Below are positions 23,762 to 36,003 of a stretch of 64,000 bases of DNA, in pieces. Position 1 is the first letter of the stretch; each line of letters begins with the position of its first letter. Below the pieces are notes generated by a model. It was not told the DNA's origin and did not search any database. It saw only the letters and a program-made list of their open reading frames with translations. The stretch comes from Curvularia sp. ZM96. Its lineage: Eukaryota; Ascomycota; Dothideomycetes; Pleosporales; Pleosporaceae. The stretch spans positions 496,001 to 560,000 of the forward strand of contig JAJGBQ010000002.1 of NCBI GenBank assembly GCA_022457065.1. Direction: 5' to 3'. Made by a program: the position numbers and the translations under genes.

Positions 23762-24903
23762 CTAATTCAGTGTGTACCGTGAGACACTCGACTCTACTGA
23801 TACATCCGTCGTCCCCTCAAGACGTGTCGCCTTCTTCGTCCTCATCACCACTGTCTTCAGCAACATCTGCCTGTTGCAGCGGGACAAGAGTTTGCTCGAA
23901 TGTCTTGACTGTCGTATTCGCTTCGGGATAAGCATAAGAGCAGTTTCAACTCTCCGGCACAATTCCCATTCATCAGCAATTCCGGATCGATAACTCCCAT
24001 CCTTCAGGTTGTATGCGCCTCGGAAAAACGGGGTCCAAGACCAAGAAGGAAGGCCCCATTTGCGGCAATTGTTACAGATATCCTTGTGAGGGTCTTCATT
24101 GACACATTTTCCTTGACATGAGTCGGTGGCCTGTATACAAGCACACAGGTCACAAGTGGTGCGGCGTGCGTCAATGAATTTGTAGTCTTCCAGAGCTCCT
24201 CCGACCTTGTACAAAAGCATCCGGTCGGTTATGTTTTGCGCTGAATTCCTGGCGAACGATAGTGTCTTGTAGGGTTTCGCTGGAAGAGCGAGGCGAACGG
24301 ATTGCGACATGTAGTCGCAATAAGCCTGAGGAACTCGCATAGGTGCTCCGGGTTTAGGAATCCAGCTTGCGGTATATGTTGGTGTGACCCCGAAGATCCA
24401 ATCTAGGATGGCTATTGCTTTGGCGTGCCTTACCAAAGACCCAGGCACGGTCTCATCTGCCATTTTATAAAGATTTTGGTTATACTGTAAGTACCGAAAT
24501 TTCGATACATCTAAGCCCTCGTCCGTCTCCCATTCGATGCGCGAGGCCCAAGAGTTGGCTTGGTCCCAATTCTTGAATACGCCAACATAGGGAAGTCGAG
24601 CCCATGAGTTCTCGTGAGCGCGATTCCTCGCCGGTCTTGACCCGGTCCTAGGTATGGCACCCATGCCTTGGACTGGCCAGGTTCATGGCCCCACTCAGTC
24701 ACACTGTGGATGAAGATCTCTGTCATCCGCAAAGGCTGGCTAATAGTGTGCTCTCTCACGTAATAACCTTGCATGCCTTTCTTGTATCGTATATTGTGGC
24801 CTTCTTGTGAGGCAAAGTCCTTGAGAATCTCGCAGCCGCACATCTTTGGTTGGAGTGTGTGGAGGGAGAACCAACGGGAAGCCCATCGCGCCAATCCTTC
24901 CAC
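23762..24903 (-). CDS. Unrecognised protein with LPSWSW motif (HET-related C-terminus?)
   Basis: Two open stretches in different frames overlap at about 24511-24664. A 50-nt intron (24660-24611) would join them in phase and give roughly 360 residues, but it lacks a clear branch site, so a frameshift is an alternative. The 3' part contains a Cys-rich cluster (TCDLCACIQATDSCQGKC) and then NCRKWGLPSWSWTP; LPSWSW is a signature seen downstream of the HET domain in fungal incompatibility proteins, but no HET domain core is present. The first ATG in the 5' frame is at 24843. Coding-like text continues upstream in another frame (FGEEWKDWRDG, near 24910), so exons may be missing. Confidence 0.4.
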
Positions 24904-25721
24904 TCTTCGCCGAAGGTTCCTTGAAAGGGATCAGGTCAGTCTCCTTTTAGGAAAACCATGGCGCAATCTTGGGATTAAGGAAGAATGGTGGGGGAAGCAA
25001 ATGGATAAGGGCCGTAATCTTGCTGTAGGAAAAAGTGAGCGCAGAGATTGCTGCTCTCGGTATAGAAGTTGAATTTGTATATAGGAGTTGAAAAGCGTGT
25101 ATATAGTTGCGCGTATATAATCAATGGGTCGTGCTGTGGATACTGTAGCTGCCTAACAGAGCAAACAACGGTGCGTTTGTTTGTATCGTTTGTATTACAC
25201 TTCCATCAAAGTAAGCGAGCATCGCCACCACAGGGTTTCATTACTGTTCAACAAAAACTTCCGTGACTTGGCTCAAAGTAATCAGCTTTTTTATCTCCAT
25301 TTTGGTTTACTGCGAAGTACTGCATTTGGTCGGTCTTCACGTGGTCGCTCCATTAGGGGTTATACCAGTATTTGTGCGATACCTAATATCAAACGTGGAT
25401 CAACAATACAATATTATGATTTATCCCAGCATTTCCCATACTGAATCTGTCAGAATTTAAGGGACCAATCCATCATTCTGTAAGAGACCATGGCGTTTGG
25501 TCAAAAGTCGCGTTTGCCGGATCAGGTTTAGCGCAGTCTTGCCCACCAGCCCGGTGTATCGCCCGTGTCGCCGCTTGGAGCCGCCTCCATAAGCTATCAC
25601 CGCGAGCTACCACAAAGCGTCATCTCCATCTCCACCACGATTATCCGCCCCTGCTCTGTAACTCGCTTCTACAGGCAATCAACACGCTGCAAACACACAT
25701 CCCGCCATTTATCGCATAGCC
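24904..25721. other. Intergenic, upstream of RPN6
   Basis: This lies between the divergent LPSWSW gene and RPN6. Its left edge may hold a further exon of the minus-strand gene; the rest should carry the RPN6 promoter and leader. I see no other gene. Confidence 0.4.
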
Positions 25722-27045
25722 ATGGCCGTCCCGGAGACCACAGCACGGGTGGCAGAGGCAGAGAAACTGGCCAAATCGGAGCCGGAACAAGCTGAGAAGA
25801 TTTACAAGGACATCCTCTCACAGAACCCCGGCTCAAATGAGGCAGCTATCAAGAATTACGAGACCGCCCTCATCGGACTTGGCGAACTCTACCGCGACCA
25901 GAAGAAGGTGGATGCTCTGGCAGAACTAGTAAAGCAGGCTCGCTCTGTAATGGGTGGCTTCGCAAAGGCCAAAGTTTCAAAGCTCGGTAATTTGAGCTCT
26001 AGGTGCTGGTTGAGGAATGAATGGCTAATTTGGTATAGTCCGACAACTACTCGACCTCTTCACGACCATACCGAACACGACCGACATCCAGATCGCCGTG
26101 ACCAAGTCATGTATAGAATGGGCCGTCTCAGAGCGGAGAGGCTTCTTACGGCAAAACCTCGAGACCCGGCTCGTCGCGTTGTACATGCAAAAGCAGTCCT
26201 ACTATGACGCCCTGACCCTCATCAACAGTCTTCTGAAGGAACTGAAGCGCCTGGATGATAAGCTGGTCTTGGTCGAGGTGCAACTGCTAGAATCGCGGGT
26301 CTACCATGCATTGGGCAACATACCCAAGGGCCGCGCCGCTCTCACATCCGCGCGAACATCGGCTGCCTCAGTCTATACCCCACCTCTTCTGCAGGCCGGA
26401 CTGGACATGCAGAGCGGTATGTTACATGCCGAGGATGGTGACTTCAACACAGCCTTTTCCTACTTCATCGAAGCAATGGAAGGATACCACTCACAGGACG
26501 AGGACCAAAAGGCAACTTCGGCACTGCAGTACATGCTACTCTGCAAGATTATGCTTAACCTCGGGGACGACGTCACATCGCTCATGACATCGAAGCACGC
26601 CGTCAAGTACGCCGGCAAGCGGTTAGAGGCCATGAAGGCTGTGGCGCGAGCACACACCAACCGCAGTCTGGAGGAATACGAAACCGCCTTGACCGACTAT
26701 CGCCAACAGCTTGGCAGCGACCGATTCATCACATCCCACCTTCGCCGTTTGTACGACAACATGCTGGAGCAGAACCTCATCAAGGTCATTGAGCCTTTTA
26801 GCAGGGTGGAGATTGACCATGTCGCCAAGATGGTCGGATTGGACACAATACAGGTGGAGCGAAAGCTTTCCCAGATGATTCTTGACAAGGTCATCATCGG
26901 AGTTCTGGACCAGGGTGCTGGATGTCTCATCGTCTATGACGAGTCGGAGCGCGACCAAGGTTATGACGCTGCACTCAGCACCCTTGAGAAGCTGAGCAAT
27001 GTTGTGGATGTGCTATACACCAACCAGGCCTCTCTTCTGGAGTAG
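25722..27045 (+). CDS. rpn6: 26S proteasome lid subunit RPN6 (PSMD11)
   Basis: Two exons (25722-25986, 26039-27045; intron 52 nt) give 423 residues, close to the 434 of yeast Rpn6. The N-terminal two thirds are TPR-like helical hairpins (AEKIYKDILSQNPGSNEAAI, LETRLVALYMQKQSYYDAL). The C-terminus is a PCI domain (LRRLYDNMLEQNLIKVIEPF, then VERKLSQMILDKVIIGVLDQ). Rpn6 clamps the lid onto the 20S core and base in the regulatory particle and is essential in yeast. The exons join at KVSKL-VRQLLDLF. Convergent with the small membrane-protein gene downstream. Confidence 0.93.
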
Positions 27046-27427
27046 AGTCTGGGGTGGGAATGGTCGATGCTTCCGATACGGGCTTCAGTAGCTCTCAAAG
27101 CTATGTAAAATAGAAACATAGAAGGCCAAGAGTGCTATGCGGACGACGTGGATAGCTAATAATGATGACATGTGATTGACACAAGTGTAATGATTTCTGG
27201 TCACGTCGAATTCTCACAGAATGCAATCCTGGATGAGCCGTACCGTCTCTTTACAGGTTTGTATCGAAATCCAACGGGAACTAACACGTTCAGAACCTTC
27301 ATCCTACGTAACTACCAAGCCAAAACGAACCACAACCGATCCAACCATGTCATATCGGTATCCTGAATCTATCTAGCCAACTAAAGAGAGATAAGAAAAA
27401 GCACACTCATACAACTACTTACAGGCC
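27046..27427. other. Convergent intergenic region
   Basis: This is the shared 3' region of RPN6 and the minus-strand membrane-protein gene. No further feature was seen. Confidence 0.45.
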
Positions 27428-27935
27428 TTACGAGCCCCTCGTCCTTCGAGCGCTGGCCGCGACGATCACAATCCCAAGCAACATGCCACATACAAACAAC
27501 GTCATGAACGTCACAGCAACCATGGTACAGTAGTATCGTTCATCTTCACGCTTCTGGCGCGCTGCCGTTTGGACCTGCTCGTCACACGTGGTGCAGTGCT
27601 TGTGTGGGGTATCCGCCTTGGGGAGGAGCAGTCTGGCTACCGTTTGTGTAAAGGTTTCTGGTTGTTGGGGTTGTTGAGATGGTATGAGGGGCGTGTGGGC
27701 GTGAGCATGGTCGTCGATGTCAAGGGGTTGCTCGATGTCGGTGGGTACGGGGGCATACTTGATGGTGGTTAGTTGTCGAGCGTATCTTGTTAGAGTGCTG
27801 AGAAGGTAACGCAGTGGATCAAATACATACACCAGAACTTGATCCAACAGGTGGATAGCGGTTCACTGGGTGATTGTTGATTACTTCGTCGTAAGGAGGC
27901 GCAACATCGGTTTCTGGTACTGATGGAATACCCAT
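27428..27935 (-). CDS. Small PPxY-motif tail-anchored membrane protein
   Basis: Two exons (27935-27831 and 27757-27428; intron 73 nt, GTATGT donor, AACTAAC branch) give 144 residues starting MGIPSVPETDVAPPYDEV. The N-terminal PPYDEV is a PPxY motif, the docking site of WW-domain HECT ubiquitin ligases such as Rsp5. A CTTC motif at about residue 93 precedes a single transmembrane helix near the C-terminus (TMVAVTFMTLFVCGMLLGIV), followed by a basic end (ASARRTRGS). This layout recalls LITAF-like or Rsp5-adaptor membrane proteins, but the second CxxC of a LITAF domain is absent. Function is unknown. Confidence 0.6.
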
Positions 27936-29209
27936 TGTAGTTGTCTCACACAAGTTGCAAGTAGATTCAGAACAAAAGTGTCAAAGTTGTAGATAGCCTA
28001 GGCTCGCTGGCTCTATCAAAAGCCGTCGTGTAACCTGTTTTCCCTTTATACCCCATGAGTTCACTGCCGCTGTCACCGGTCAGCGTCAAGCTGGGTGGGC
28101 CTGATGGCATGGTCAGGCCGGCTGGGGCTGTGCAATGCATCAGAAGGCCAATCATCGTCACGAAATCTTGGAGAAAGCCACAGCTGTACGCTTATCCTAC
28201 GGAATGCTGGCTGCATTTGCCGCTTTGGGGATGATGGAGTATGATAGTGGCAGCCTGTGGCTTGAAGTGTGGCAGGGTGAATTATGGTGTACGTTGTGAC
28301 GAGGTCAGCCACCAACAGAACTCGATGGGATTGATTGAACCCTTATGCGATTTTGGCACATCGACGATATAAAGGGCCTTTGTGAACGCGTATCTCTACG
28401 CCTCAATGTGGCAGAGCAGTTGGCGCGTCCATACAGCTTCAATTTGTTGTGACTTGGGGTTGACAAAACAGCCGCACTTCAGCCAGAGGCTTAAGTTGCC
28501 AACTGTACTCGGCAGCTACACTTAGCCTTGAATTATCGAATGCTGATGTTTCCGCATCATGCTTTGGTGTACTTGCTTCCAACCTACATCTCAACTACTA
28601 TCACCAAAATCAATAGTTTCTGGTGTGAAGGAGGCAGACAGGTTTTTGTGGTGTGTGTAGCCAGCGGTGAAATCATGGAGGTCCTCGCGAAGAGTTTTTC
28701 CACTCTATATCAACCATCGGCCTTGATTACTTTTGGAGGATACTTTGAACTGCGATCAATACTCTTGGCGAGTTCTCGCAGTCCCTTTGAGTACTCCGTT
28801 CTATAGTACTATGCTTTTGACCCATAGCAGCGCTCATTTTGGCAGCGTTGGACGGTGTCATCCCGTGTCGTGCGACAACGCATAGTAGCCTCAGAGCGCC
28901 ACAATATGTACGGGATATCAAGTCGATGTGCGAAGCGAAGAATCCTAGCTAGACAGAGCAAGGAATGTCTGCACGCGCAAGTGCGGGACGCAAATCGACT
29001 GCGAAGTGGTTGTGTTTCTTTGTCGCGAGGTTCACAAGCAATTTCCCTTAAGCTCGGCTATCCGCTGGAGCTCAGATCATCCCAATGACGTCTGGAGCTA
29101 CAGACCACGCTATGCGGCCTGTGAGACGCTGATAGCTTTCCCCGCGTTTGCGATGCTCTGTCGCCTTTCTCTTGCCGTCGCATGAGGTTCAGTTTGTCTG
29201 CAATCCACC
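27936..29209. other. Divergent intergenic region, 1.3 kb
   Basis: This separates two divergent genes (membrane protein, minus; carrier, plus). A TATAAA-like sequence lies near 28367. Open stretches here are short and lack family resemblance; I see no supportable gene. Confidence 0.4.
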
Positions 29210-30742
29210 ATGTCTTCAAATACTAACCCCGACAAGACAGACTTCATCTACAACTCGCAGCTTGTAAGCGCGTCCGACATGTGAACATCGAGTATCAGCT
29301 GACGCTCTCAGGACGCCTTCACGCTCTACCACCTTTCCCACGATAGAGATGACCACAGTGCTGTTGGCCCAGCTCTCCCAGCCTTGGGTCACGCTACTGC
29401 TGGGGCGCTTGGATCCGCGATATCGAAACTCATAAGCTACCCGCTTGACGTCGTCGTTACAAGGCTGCAAGTGCAACGGCAGTTACAGCATGACAAGGAT
29501 CATCTTCACTATGACGGCTTTGCTGATGCGGTGTTGAAGATATACGAAAGAGAAGGTGGAATACCGGCTTTCTACAGTGGCGTAGTCCAGGAGACATTCA
29601 AGGGCGTCGTAGACAGCTTCCTGTTCTTCCTGGCTTACGAGTATGCCAGGAAGAAAAGGCTCAATGCGCGAGGTAGTAGCCGAAGCTTGCCAGCGCTGGA
29701 AGAGATTGGTGTTGGTGTGGTTGCTGGCGCGTTCTCCAAGTTCTTCACCACACCACTTCAGCAGATTGTCACGCGCAAGCAGACAGCGGCCATGATGAAC
29801 CAGGGCTCATCGGCCAATCCCCCTCCTCCCTTGACCACTAAGGATATTGCATCCGAAATCTTGCGGGAGAAAGGCATCCAAGGCTTTTGGTCAGGATACT
29901 CGGCCAGCTTGATCCTGACGTTGAATCCCTCCATCACCATGCTGCTGCACAAGATTCTGCTACGACTGGTAGTGCCGAGGGCAAAGCGCGATGATCCTGG
30001 TGCACGCATCACTTTCTTGCTCGCTGCGATGAGCAAGGTCCTAGCCTCAACTGTGACCTATCCATTTAGTTTAGCAAAAACACGCGCCCAGGTATCTGCG
30101 CAGAAGCCTCTATCAGGCACAGGGGAGACTTCGGATAGGGAGAAGTCGCAAGAGCCTGTCAAGTCAAAGGCGCTGCAAGCTAGACAGCGGACTGTATTCA
30201 GCACCATCCTCCGCATTGCGCAGACAGAAGGAATATGGGCTCTGTACGATGGACTCGGTCCGGAGGTGCTGAAGGGCTTCTTCTCTCATGGCATCACTAT
30301 GCTAATGAAGGACCGTATCCATTCTGTTATCATCAGCTTGTACTACGCTCTGCAGAAAGCCCTAAATAAGTATCCCAGCCCGGGAGAAATAGCAAAATCC
30401 GCCTCAGATAATGTGCAAGATGCATATGTCCAGGGCAAGGAGCAGGCGAGCGAGGCCTATGCAAAGAGTACTGAAGTTGTTGGGAGTGCGGCCGAGTCGG
30501 CTAAGCACGCCGTGGAGAAAGGCAAAGAGCAAGCCGTGGATGTCTATTCAAAGAGCGCAGAGGTAGCAGAGACAGCATCGCATACAGCTCAGGATGCTCT
30601 CCAGAGCGGTTCGCAGCACGTAGAAGACGCTGTCAAGAGTGCAAAGGTCGGAGCGAGTGACGCGTTGCGACAGGCCAAAGACGTTGTGGCAAATACCAGT
30701 GTCAAGGACATCAATGGTACCGAAAAAGACATCAACGAGTGA
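29210..30742 (+). CDS. Peroxisomal/mitochondrial carrier (PMP34/ANT1-like) with LEA-like C-terminal tail
   Basis: Two exons (29210-29263, 29312-30742; intron 48 nt, phase 0) give 494 residues. Residues 20-365 form the three repeats of the mitochondrial carrier family, with degenerate signatures PLDVVVTRLQ, PLQQIVTRKQ and PFSLAKTRAQ and the partner GFWSGY and ALYDGL motifs. These deviations from PxDxxK are seen in peroxisomal adenine-nucleotide carriers (yeast Ant1, human PMP34), which import ATP into peroxisomes for fatty-acid activation. From about residue 370 a hydrophilic tail of roughly 120 residues repeats the pattern AESAKHAVEKGKEQAVDVYS, typical of LEA group-3 amphipathic helices. The tail is unusual for the family. 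Confidence 0.8.
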
Positions 30743-31528
30743 GTCACGCGGGGAGTAGCGGTGACGAGCGCCTCCAGACTGTATATATACCCGAGCGTCT
30801 TGTTTCTTTTATCTGGCGTTCAGAGTGGTTTATTGAAGAAAAGGTCCATTTGGGTTTGTTTTGGAGTTTCCAGGAATAGGTGTATGTACCAAGTAATGTA
30901 TAAACTCAAAACGGTGGGCTGCTACGCGCGACTTTGACAGCGATCAAAAAAAATCATGCTTTCTGCGTGAAGCGAGGCCAGACGGCATGCATACAAGGAA
31001 CTCTTGTTCAACGTGTCGAAGTGCAACTGTCTGGCCGTGATGACGGCCTTTGGGCGCTGCGTTGTCAGTGGGGTCTTGCCGCAGGATGGCTGGGTTGCGG
31101 GTTGCCCTGGGGCGCTAGTCGGGGCTGGTGCCCGCCTCTGAGTGCGTCAACAAACTGGACTCACACAACAACCCACGCCGCTCTCCAGCGCGGCCTACTA
31201 ACCACTAACCATACACAGGCACAGGGTCACGAGCACAAAGCTCACATAGCCAGGGTCAAGCGCCAGGCAACCGCATCAAACACACGGCGGCGCATGACTG
31301 ACGGCATCACACCGTCTTGGACGAAAGCAGCATCCTCCGCCTCCGGCAGCAAAGCCACAAACAATCTACGCGCACAGTCTGAGCTGCAGAGCCCCTCCAT
31401 GTCTTGAGCGCGTGTGGGATCCAACAAGAGCAGCCAAACAGCTATATTCCGCCGTTTCCCCCTCGCACCCCGCTAGACACATTCCCCTGAACTTGGGCTG
31501 CGACCCACCAGCACATCGAGCAGCCACC
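30743..31528. other. Intergenic, upstream of nudE
   Basis: This lies between two plus-strand genes. It holds the carrier 3' UTR and the nudE promoter and leader. No gene was recognised. Confidence 0.45.
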
Positions 31529-33348
31529 ATGGGCGTCGTCGAAAAGCCTCACTCGTCGCCGGCGGCGCAGAGGAGAGCCTGGAGTAGCATGGAAGAGGAG
31601 CTCATCTACTACAAGTCGCAATATGAGACATTGGAGAACGAGCTGCAGGAGTTTCAGACTTCCAGCAAGGAGCTGGAGGCCGAACTAGAGCGCGACATCG
31701 AAGAGAGCGAGAAGCGCGAGAGGAAACTGCAAGAGAAAGCCGAGCGGCTAGTCTTTGAGGTCGAGGAGTGGAAGGTATGTGGCTCTGGGGGGATATCGCG
31801 TGGCGCATTGGCACCGTTTCGGTCCAATTGCTAACAACATGGCAGACAAAGTACAAGCAGAGCAAGACTGAGGCAAACAACGCGCAAACCAAGCTACAGA
31901 AGGAAATCACGGCTTTGCGCGAAAGCCAACGCGCGTTGCAGATGCGGCTCCGAGACATCGAAGTGCAAAGCGACGACTTCGAGCGCCAAGCACGCAACCA
32001 AACGTCATCACTTGAGGATGTGGAGTCCAAGTACAATGTGGCTATTGAGCGTGGCGTCATGCTCGAAGAAGAAATCAAGATTGGGGAGCAGGAGCGCGAA
32101 CAACTACGGATAGAGACACAGCGACTCCGCGACGAGCTGACCGACCTACGCATCGAGACAGAAATCGTCCAAGAGAAACTGCGCATAGCAGAAGAAACCA
32201 TCGAAGGCCACCATCAGCGCAAGGTGTCGAGTCACCTCGCAGGCGATGCTTTGAGACCACGCTCGCCAATGTCGGAGGCGTCGACGACTGCGACGACGCT
32301 TTCTTCGCCCACAATCGCCTCGACCCCACCGCACTCGATAGCAGATGTCCTCCACCCCGACACGACCCCACCATCTCCGCCGCTCTCGGATGCGCCCATT
32401 ACGGCAAAGCCCGTGCCTTCGACACCCATGCCCAGACGCAAGAACTCGACAGCGCCGCTGGACCCTGGAACTACACCTCGTGCTGGTATGTACTCGCGGG
32501 CACCACGACATTCACGAGGGCCTAGTATATCAGGATCTTCGCGACCACCCAGTTCAGCTGCCAGTGGACGGGCTACACCGTCGCTGCGGCCGACTGCAAC
32601 GGGGTCGCGAGAAACTAGACCAAGTCTGGGTGCCTCGACAGCAGCAGGTCTGCCTAGGTCAGGGTCGCTCTATCAGATTCGGGGGCTGATAGGTAAGATG
32701 CAGAAGCTCGAACAACGGGTCCAAACGGCACGATCAAAGCTTCCTGCGCCGACAAGCACACCACCGCGAGCGAGTCCACGGAACAGCAGCGTATCCAGCT
32801 CCGTTACCTTGAGGAGTGGTCGCAAGCGCAACTCACAGGTCTCGACGGCCTCGTCAATCCCCAGCGCCTACGAGTCTGGTGTCAGCCGCCTCTCCTTCGG
32901 TGTCTCCAGCTCTTCGAAGGAGCCCCCAAGCAGTCGACCGGACAGCCGAGCGTCGCTGTCATCGCAGCCGCCGGGACAGCAGCAGGCACCGAGCCGAAGC
33001 AGCACGCGCACGCCCCTGGGCCACTACCAATCGTCGTCGATTAGCGGGATCGAGTCACGGGTGCCAAGGCCACGAAGCTCGATGAGCGGACATTCAAACG
33101 GGCACAGCCACTCTCAGTCGTTCTCGTCGTCGATGCGAGAAAGCGATGCAAGCAGTGAGGGAAGCCGCGTGACGACGCCGCTGGGACGACGGCCGACACT
33201 GGAAAAGTCAGGAATCCCAGCGCCCAGCGGGATTCCACGGCGACAGAGCGCAGGGCGGCGGGCGAGTGCAGGGCAAGAGAGTGGAGAAATGGGATTCCCT
33301 GTGCGACTGCGGCGGATGTCGACGCAGGCTGAGGAAGAGTCTTACTAA
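31529..33348 (+). CDS. nudE: NudE family nuclear distribution protein
   Basis: Two exons (31529-31774, 31846-33348; intron 71 nt, phase 0) give 582 residues. Residues 20-200 form the NudE coiled coil (EEELIYYKSQYETLENELQE, EITALRESQRALQMRLRDIE, RLRDELTDLRIETEIVQEKL), the LIS1-binding segment of the NDE1/RO11 family. The rest is Ser/Pro/Arg-rich and disordered. NudE recruits Lis1/NudF to cytoplasmic dynein for nuclear migration along hyphae. The ATG has a good context (CACCATGG) and length is typical of filamentous fungi. Confidence 0.92.
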
Positions 33349-35334
33349 GGGAGCGGCTTGGGTGGGGAGGCGGACGTGGCAGGCAGCGTTGCTGCAGGGA
33401 CTTTGTGTGCATATACTACATTTGGGTTTTTGTCGGTATACGAGTTTTGTGGCACTATACCTCTAGCGTTTTTTCTTTTTTTGGGCATTTGGCACGGGAG
33501 TGGTGCAGGTACCGTACTAGGCTGCACCGATTCGGTTCAGACTGGAGCTCCAACGGAAACGTGCCTGGAACCGGGCTGCATGGGGTCGGATTTGAGGGAA
33601 GGAGGAAGAGACGAGAGAGAGAGAGAAAGGGAGAGAAAGAGGACGAGCATGGAGAGACCATGGCGATAGGCAAGCCCTTTGGGGCAGTTACATGTTGCTG
33701 CTAGCAGATTTCCTTTGTCAATCAATATACCCCGTTTGATATGGCCTGCCGTTCGCAGTGGCCGGGTGCCTGGCGCCTGGTAGCGGTTCCGATGAATACG
33801 ACGACGTCTGGTTAATTTTGACTATTCTCTGTGCGCTTTCACGTGCGGGCACAGCGGCTCAACTGCTTGATTCGGAGGCAGCGTGTGGGAGGAAAATCTG
33901 GGGTAACGGCTGGGTGTGTGCACTGGGGCGTTGGTGTTTGTGGGCGCGGGTAGGCAAAAATCGTACGATTCTGATGTCAAACCGTGCGGGACAGGCCGCT
34001 CACGCAGCAAAACGCACGCACGCAGACCCTGGATCTTCGGAATGCAGCTCGGAAGCCCGCACTTAGCTCCATTGTTGCTTGGACTGCGCAGAAGGTGAGG
34101 ATTATGTATAGAACCGTGGATATATAGGTGCTTTGTGTCTCGCGATGCTGGCCTGCGCCCTTCCCGCTGCCCTATGAGCCAAAAAAAAAAAAGGTTTGCA
34201 GCCTAGCAGCGGCCGCTCGGTCGAGGCGATTGCAGAGGGCGCCCGCGCCAAGTTCCCGCAGGTACGCCCGCATCGCAACAACACAGCACCTACACAGACA
34301 CACATAGACACGGGGGAAGAAGCATTTGGGGGCGCGCACGCCCTTCCTGATTGCGGTTCGGGATAATGGCTCGAGGTTTCTTTTTCAAACCATTGCACAG
34401 GCGTCATGGACTGGATATACGCCGAGGAGCAAGAGGGTGGGATATGTACCGACTTGGGCGAGGGGCGGTGCGCTGATTGGATCACTGATGACGGAGTCCG
34501 GTGGGAGTGATACCGGAGGAGGAGACCCGATCACCACGATGATGGAAACGATGGGAGATACAGGGACAGGTGGCTGCTGCGATCGTGATTGCAGGCGGTT
34601 GGGCTTATTTATTGTCTTAGTCTATGCTCTCTGGTGGCAGGGCGGCGGTCTATTAGTAGTAACGCCCAGGGGCCGCTGGGGTGGGGGAGGCCGCGGGCGG
34701 TGTACGAGAGAAGGGAGGGGGGTAAGAGGGAGGAGGGAAGAGAGAGACAGAAGACAGAGAACAGAGGGCGCCCGGAAGGATGGGTGGGAGCTGTCGGGGT
34801 GGAAGATGTCGGAAGGGCAGAGTGGGAGTCTGGGTTGTTGAGCAAGAGGGGTAATGGCAGGTGTAGATAGGAGATTCAAAGACGGGCAAGTCAGGGCCAC
34901 AGCAGCGAGTGGGGAGCGGCGGCATTTTCGAGCCTGCACGCTGGTGGTTTGCTGGGCGATAGTCAGAGGCTCAACCCGCAGAATCGTCGCGATCGGGGCT
35001 GCCATCTCGCAAGAACAAACTAATGCGGAACTGATTCCCAACAGGCCGCCCTGACCCCCGACACACGCCATGCCCTTCTCACCTCTGGCTCTGTCCACTT
35101 AGGCCACTCTGCGGCGCCTGGCCGCGACAGCGGAAGCTTCTAGTTGACACGTACCAGCCCAAGTTTTTTTTTCGAGCGGAGTTGCGGTAGTTTGCTCGTC
35201 TGGATTCCGACCGAGTTCCGAGTCGATTACGGTGGCTTGGGCCAGGATGGGCAGGGGCGGGTGCTCGCCCTTGCCGTCTTTGGCATCGCTGCATTCTGCC
35301 CTCCGTCGGCTCAGGCTCAACAGCTCTTCGGGAT
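33349..35334. other. Long intergenic region between nudE and acetyl-CoA carboxylase
   Basis: No convincing gene. It contains a purine tract of GAGA repeats (about 33607-33648), a run of A near 34180-34192 and G-rich or CT-rich patches at 34680-34800. It probably holds the nudE 3' UTR and the upstream control region of the carboxylase gene. Confidence 0.45.
33607..33648. repeat. GAGA/GAAA purine tract
   Basis: A simple purine-rich low-complexity run with alternating GA units, just downstream of nudE. Confidence 0.6.
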
Positions 35335-36003
35335 GTGCATTGGGGTGTTCCGCGACCCTGCGGCCAGAGCAAATTTAATACTTACACGACGCCCTCGCCC
35401 GCCGGCTTTGCAACCGTCGTGTCCTTCTTCTCCTTCTCATCCTTCTCACGCTGCTTCCGCCCTTCTCTCCCACATCCTCCTCGGACTCCCGCGCTCCCTC
35501 GCGAGTCTCGCTTCTCCACTACCACTACTACATACACGCCTGTATCCATAGACTAGTGCCGTGTCTTGTCTACGCACTCTCTCTGTCTCTCGGTCTTAGA
35601 CTCCATACCCGGTCCTTGTTTGTTTGTTGGTGCTCTCCTCCCGGCGCCACAATACTTGCAGACCATCGGACCCATTTGGTATTCCAAGATTGCTTTTGAG
35701 CGGCCTGCTTCACCGATACTACACTACACCGCTGTAATCTACTAATTCTTCTGCTCGGATCCTCCCACCGGCAGAATCTTTAGACAGCAAACCAGGCGGC
35801 CAAAAAACACGCTCGCCCAGAGTTAGTTTTTTCCTGCGGACAGCAACCGACGTCGGGTTGTGCATCTAGGATCTACGACACTAGAGGCCGAGCTCCAGCT
35901 TTGCCCATTACTCAGTAGAAAATTGCCCGGTCGCCCGCCGAACTGCACCCAAACCAAACTTCCCCCTCCCAACTCCCTCCACATCAACTAATTCCCTAGT
36001 TGC
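35335..36003 (+). promoter_or_regulatory. ATG-free pyrimidine-rich leader of the carboxylase gene
   Basis: From the last upstream ATG (35332) to the start codon at 36004 there are 669 bases with no ATG in any of the three frames of the plus strand. About ten would be expected by chance. The tract is rich in CT runs (TCCTTCTTCTCCTTCTCATC, about 35421-35440). This fits a transcription-start zone and long 5' leader from which upstream start codons have been removed. A GACGTC palindrome sits near 35850. Confidence 0.55.

Noticed and set aside
34177..34195. A-run as the poly(A) tail of a retroposed sequence
   Set aside because: No coding or SINE-like body and no flanking duplication; it looks like a simple mononucleotide run.
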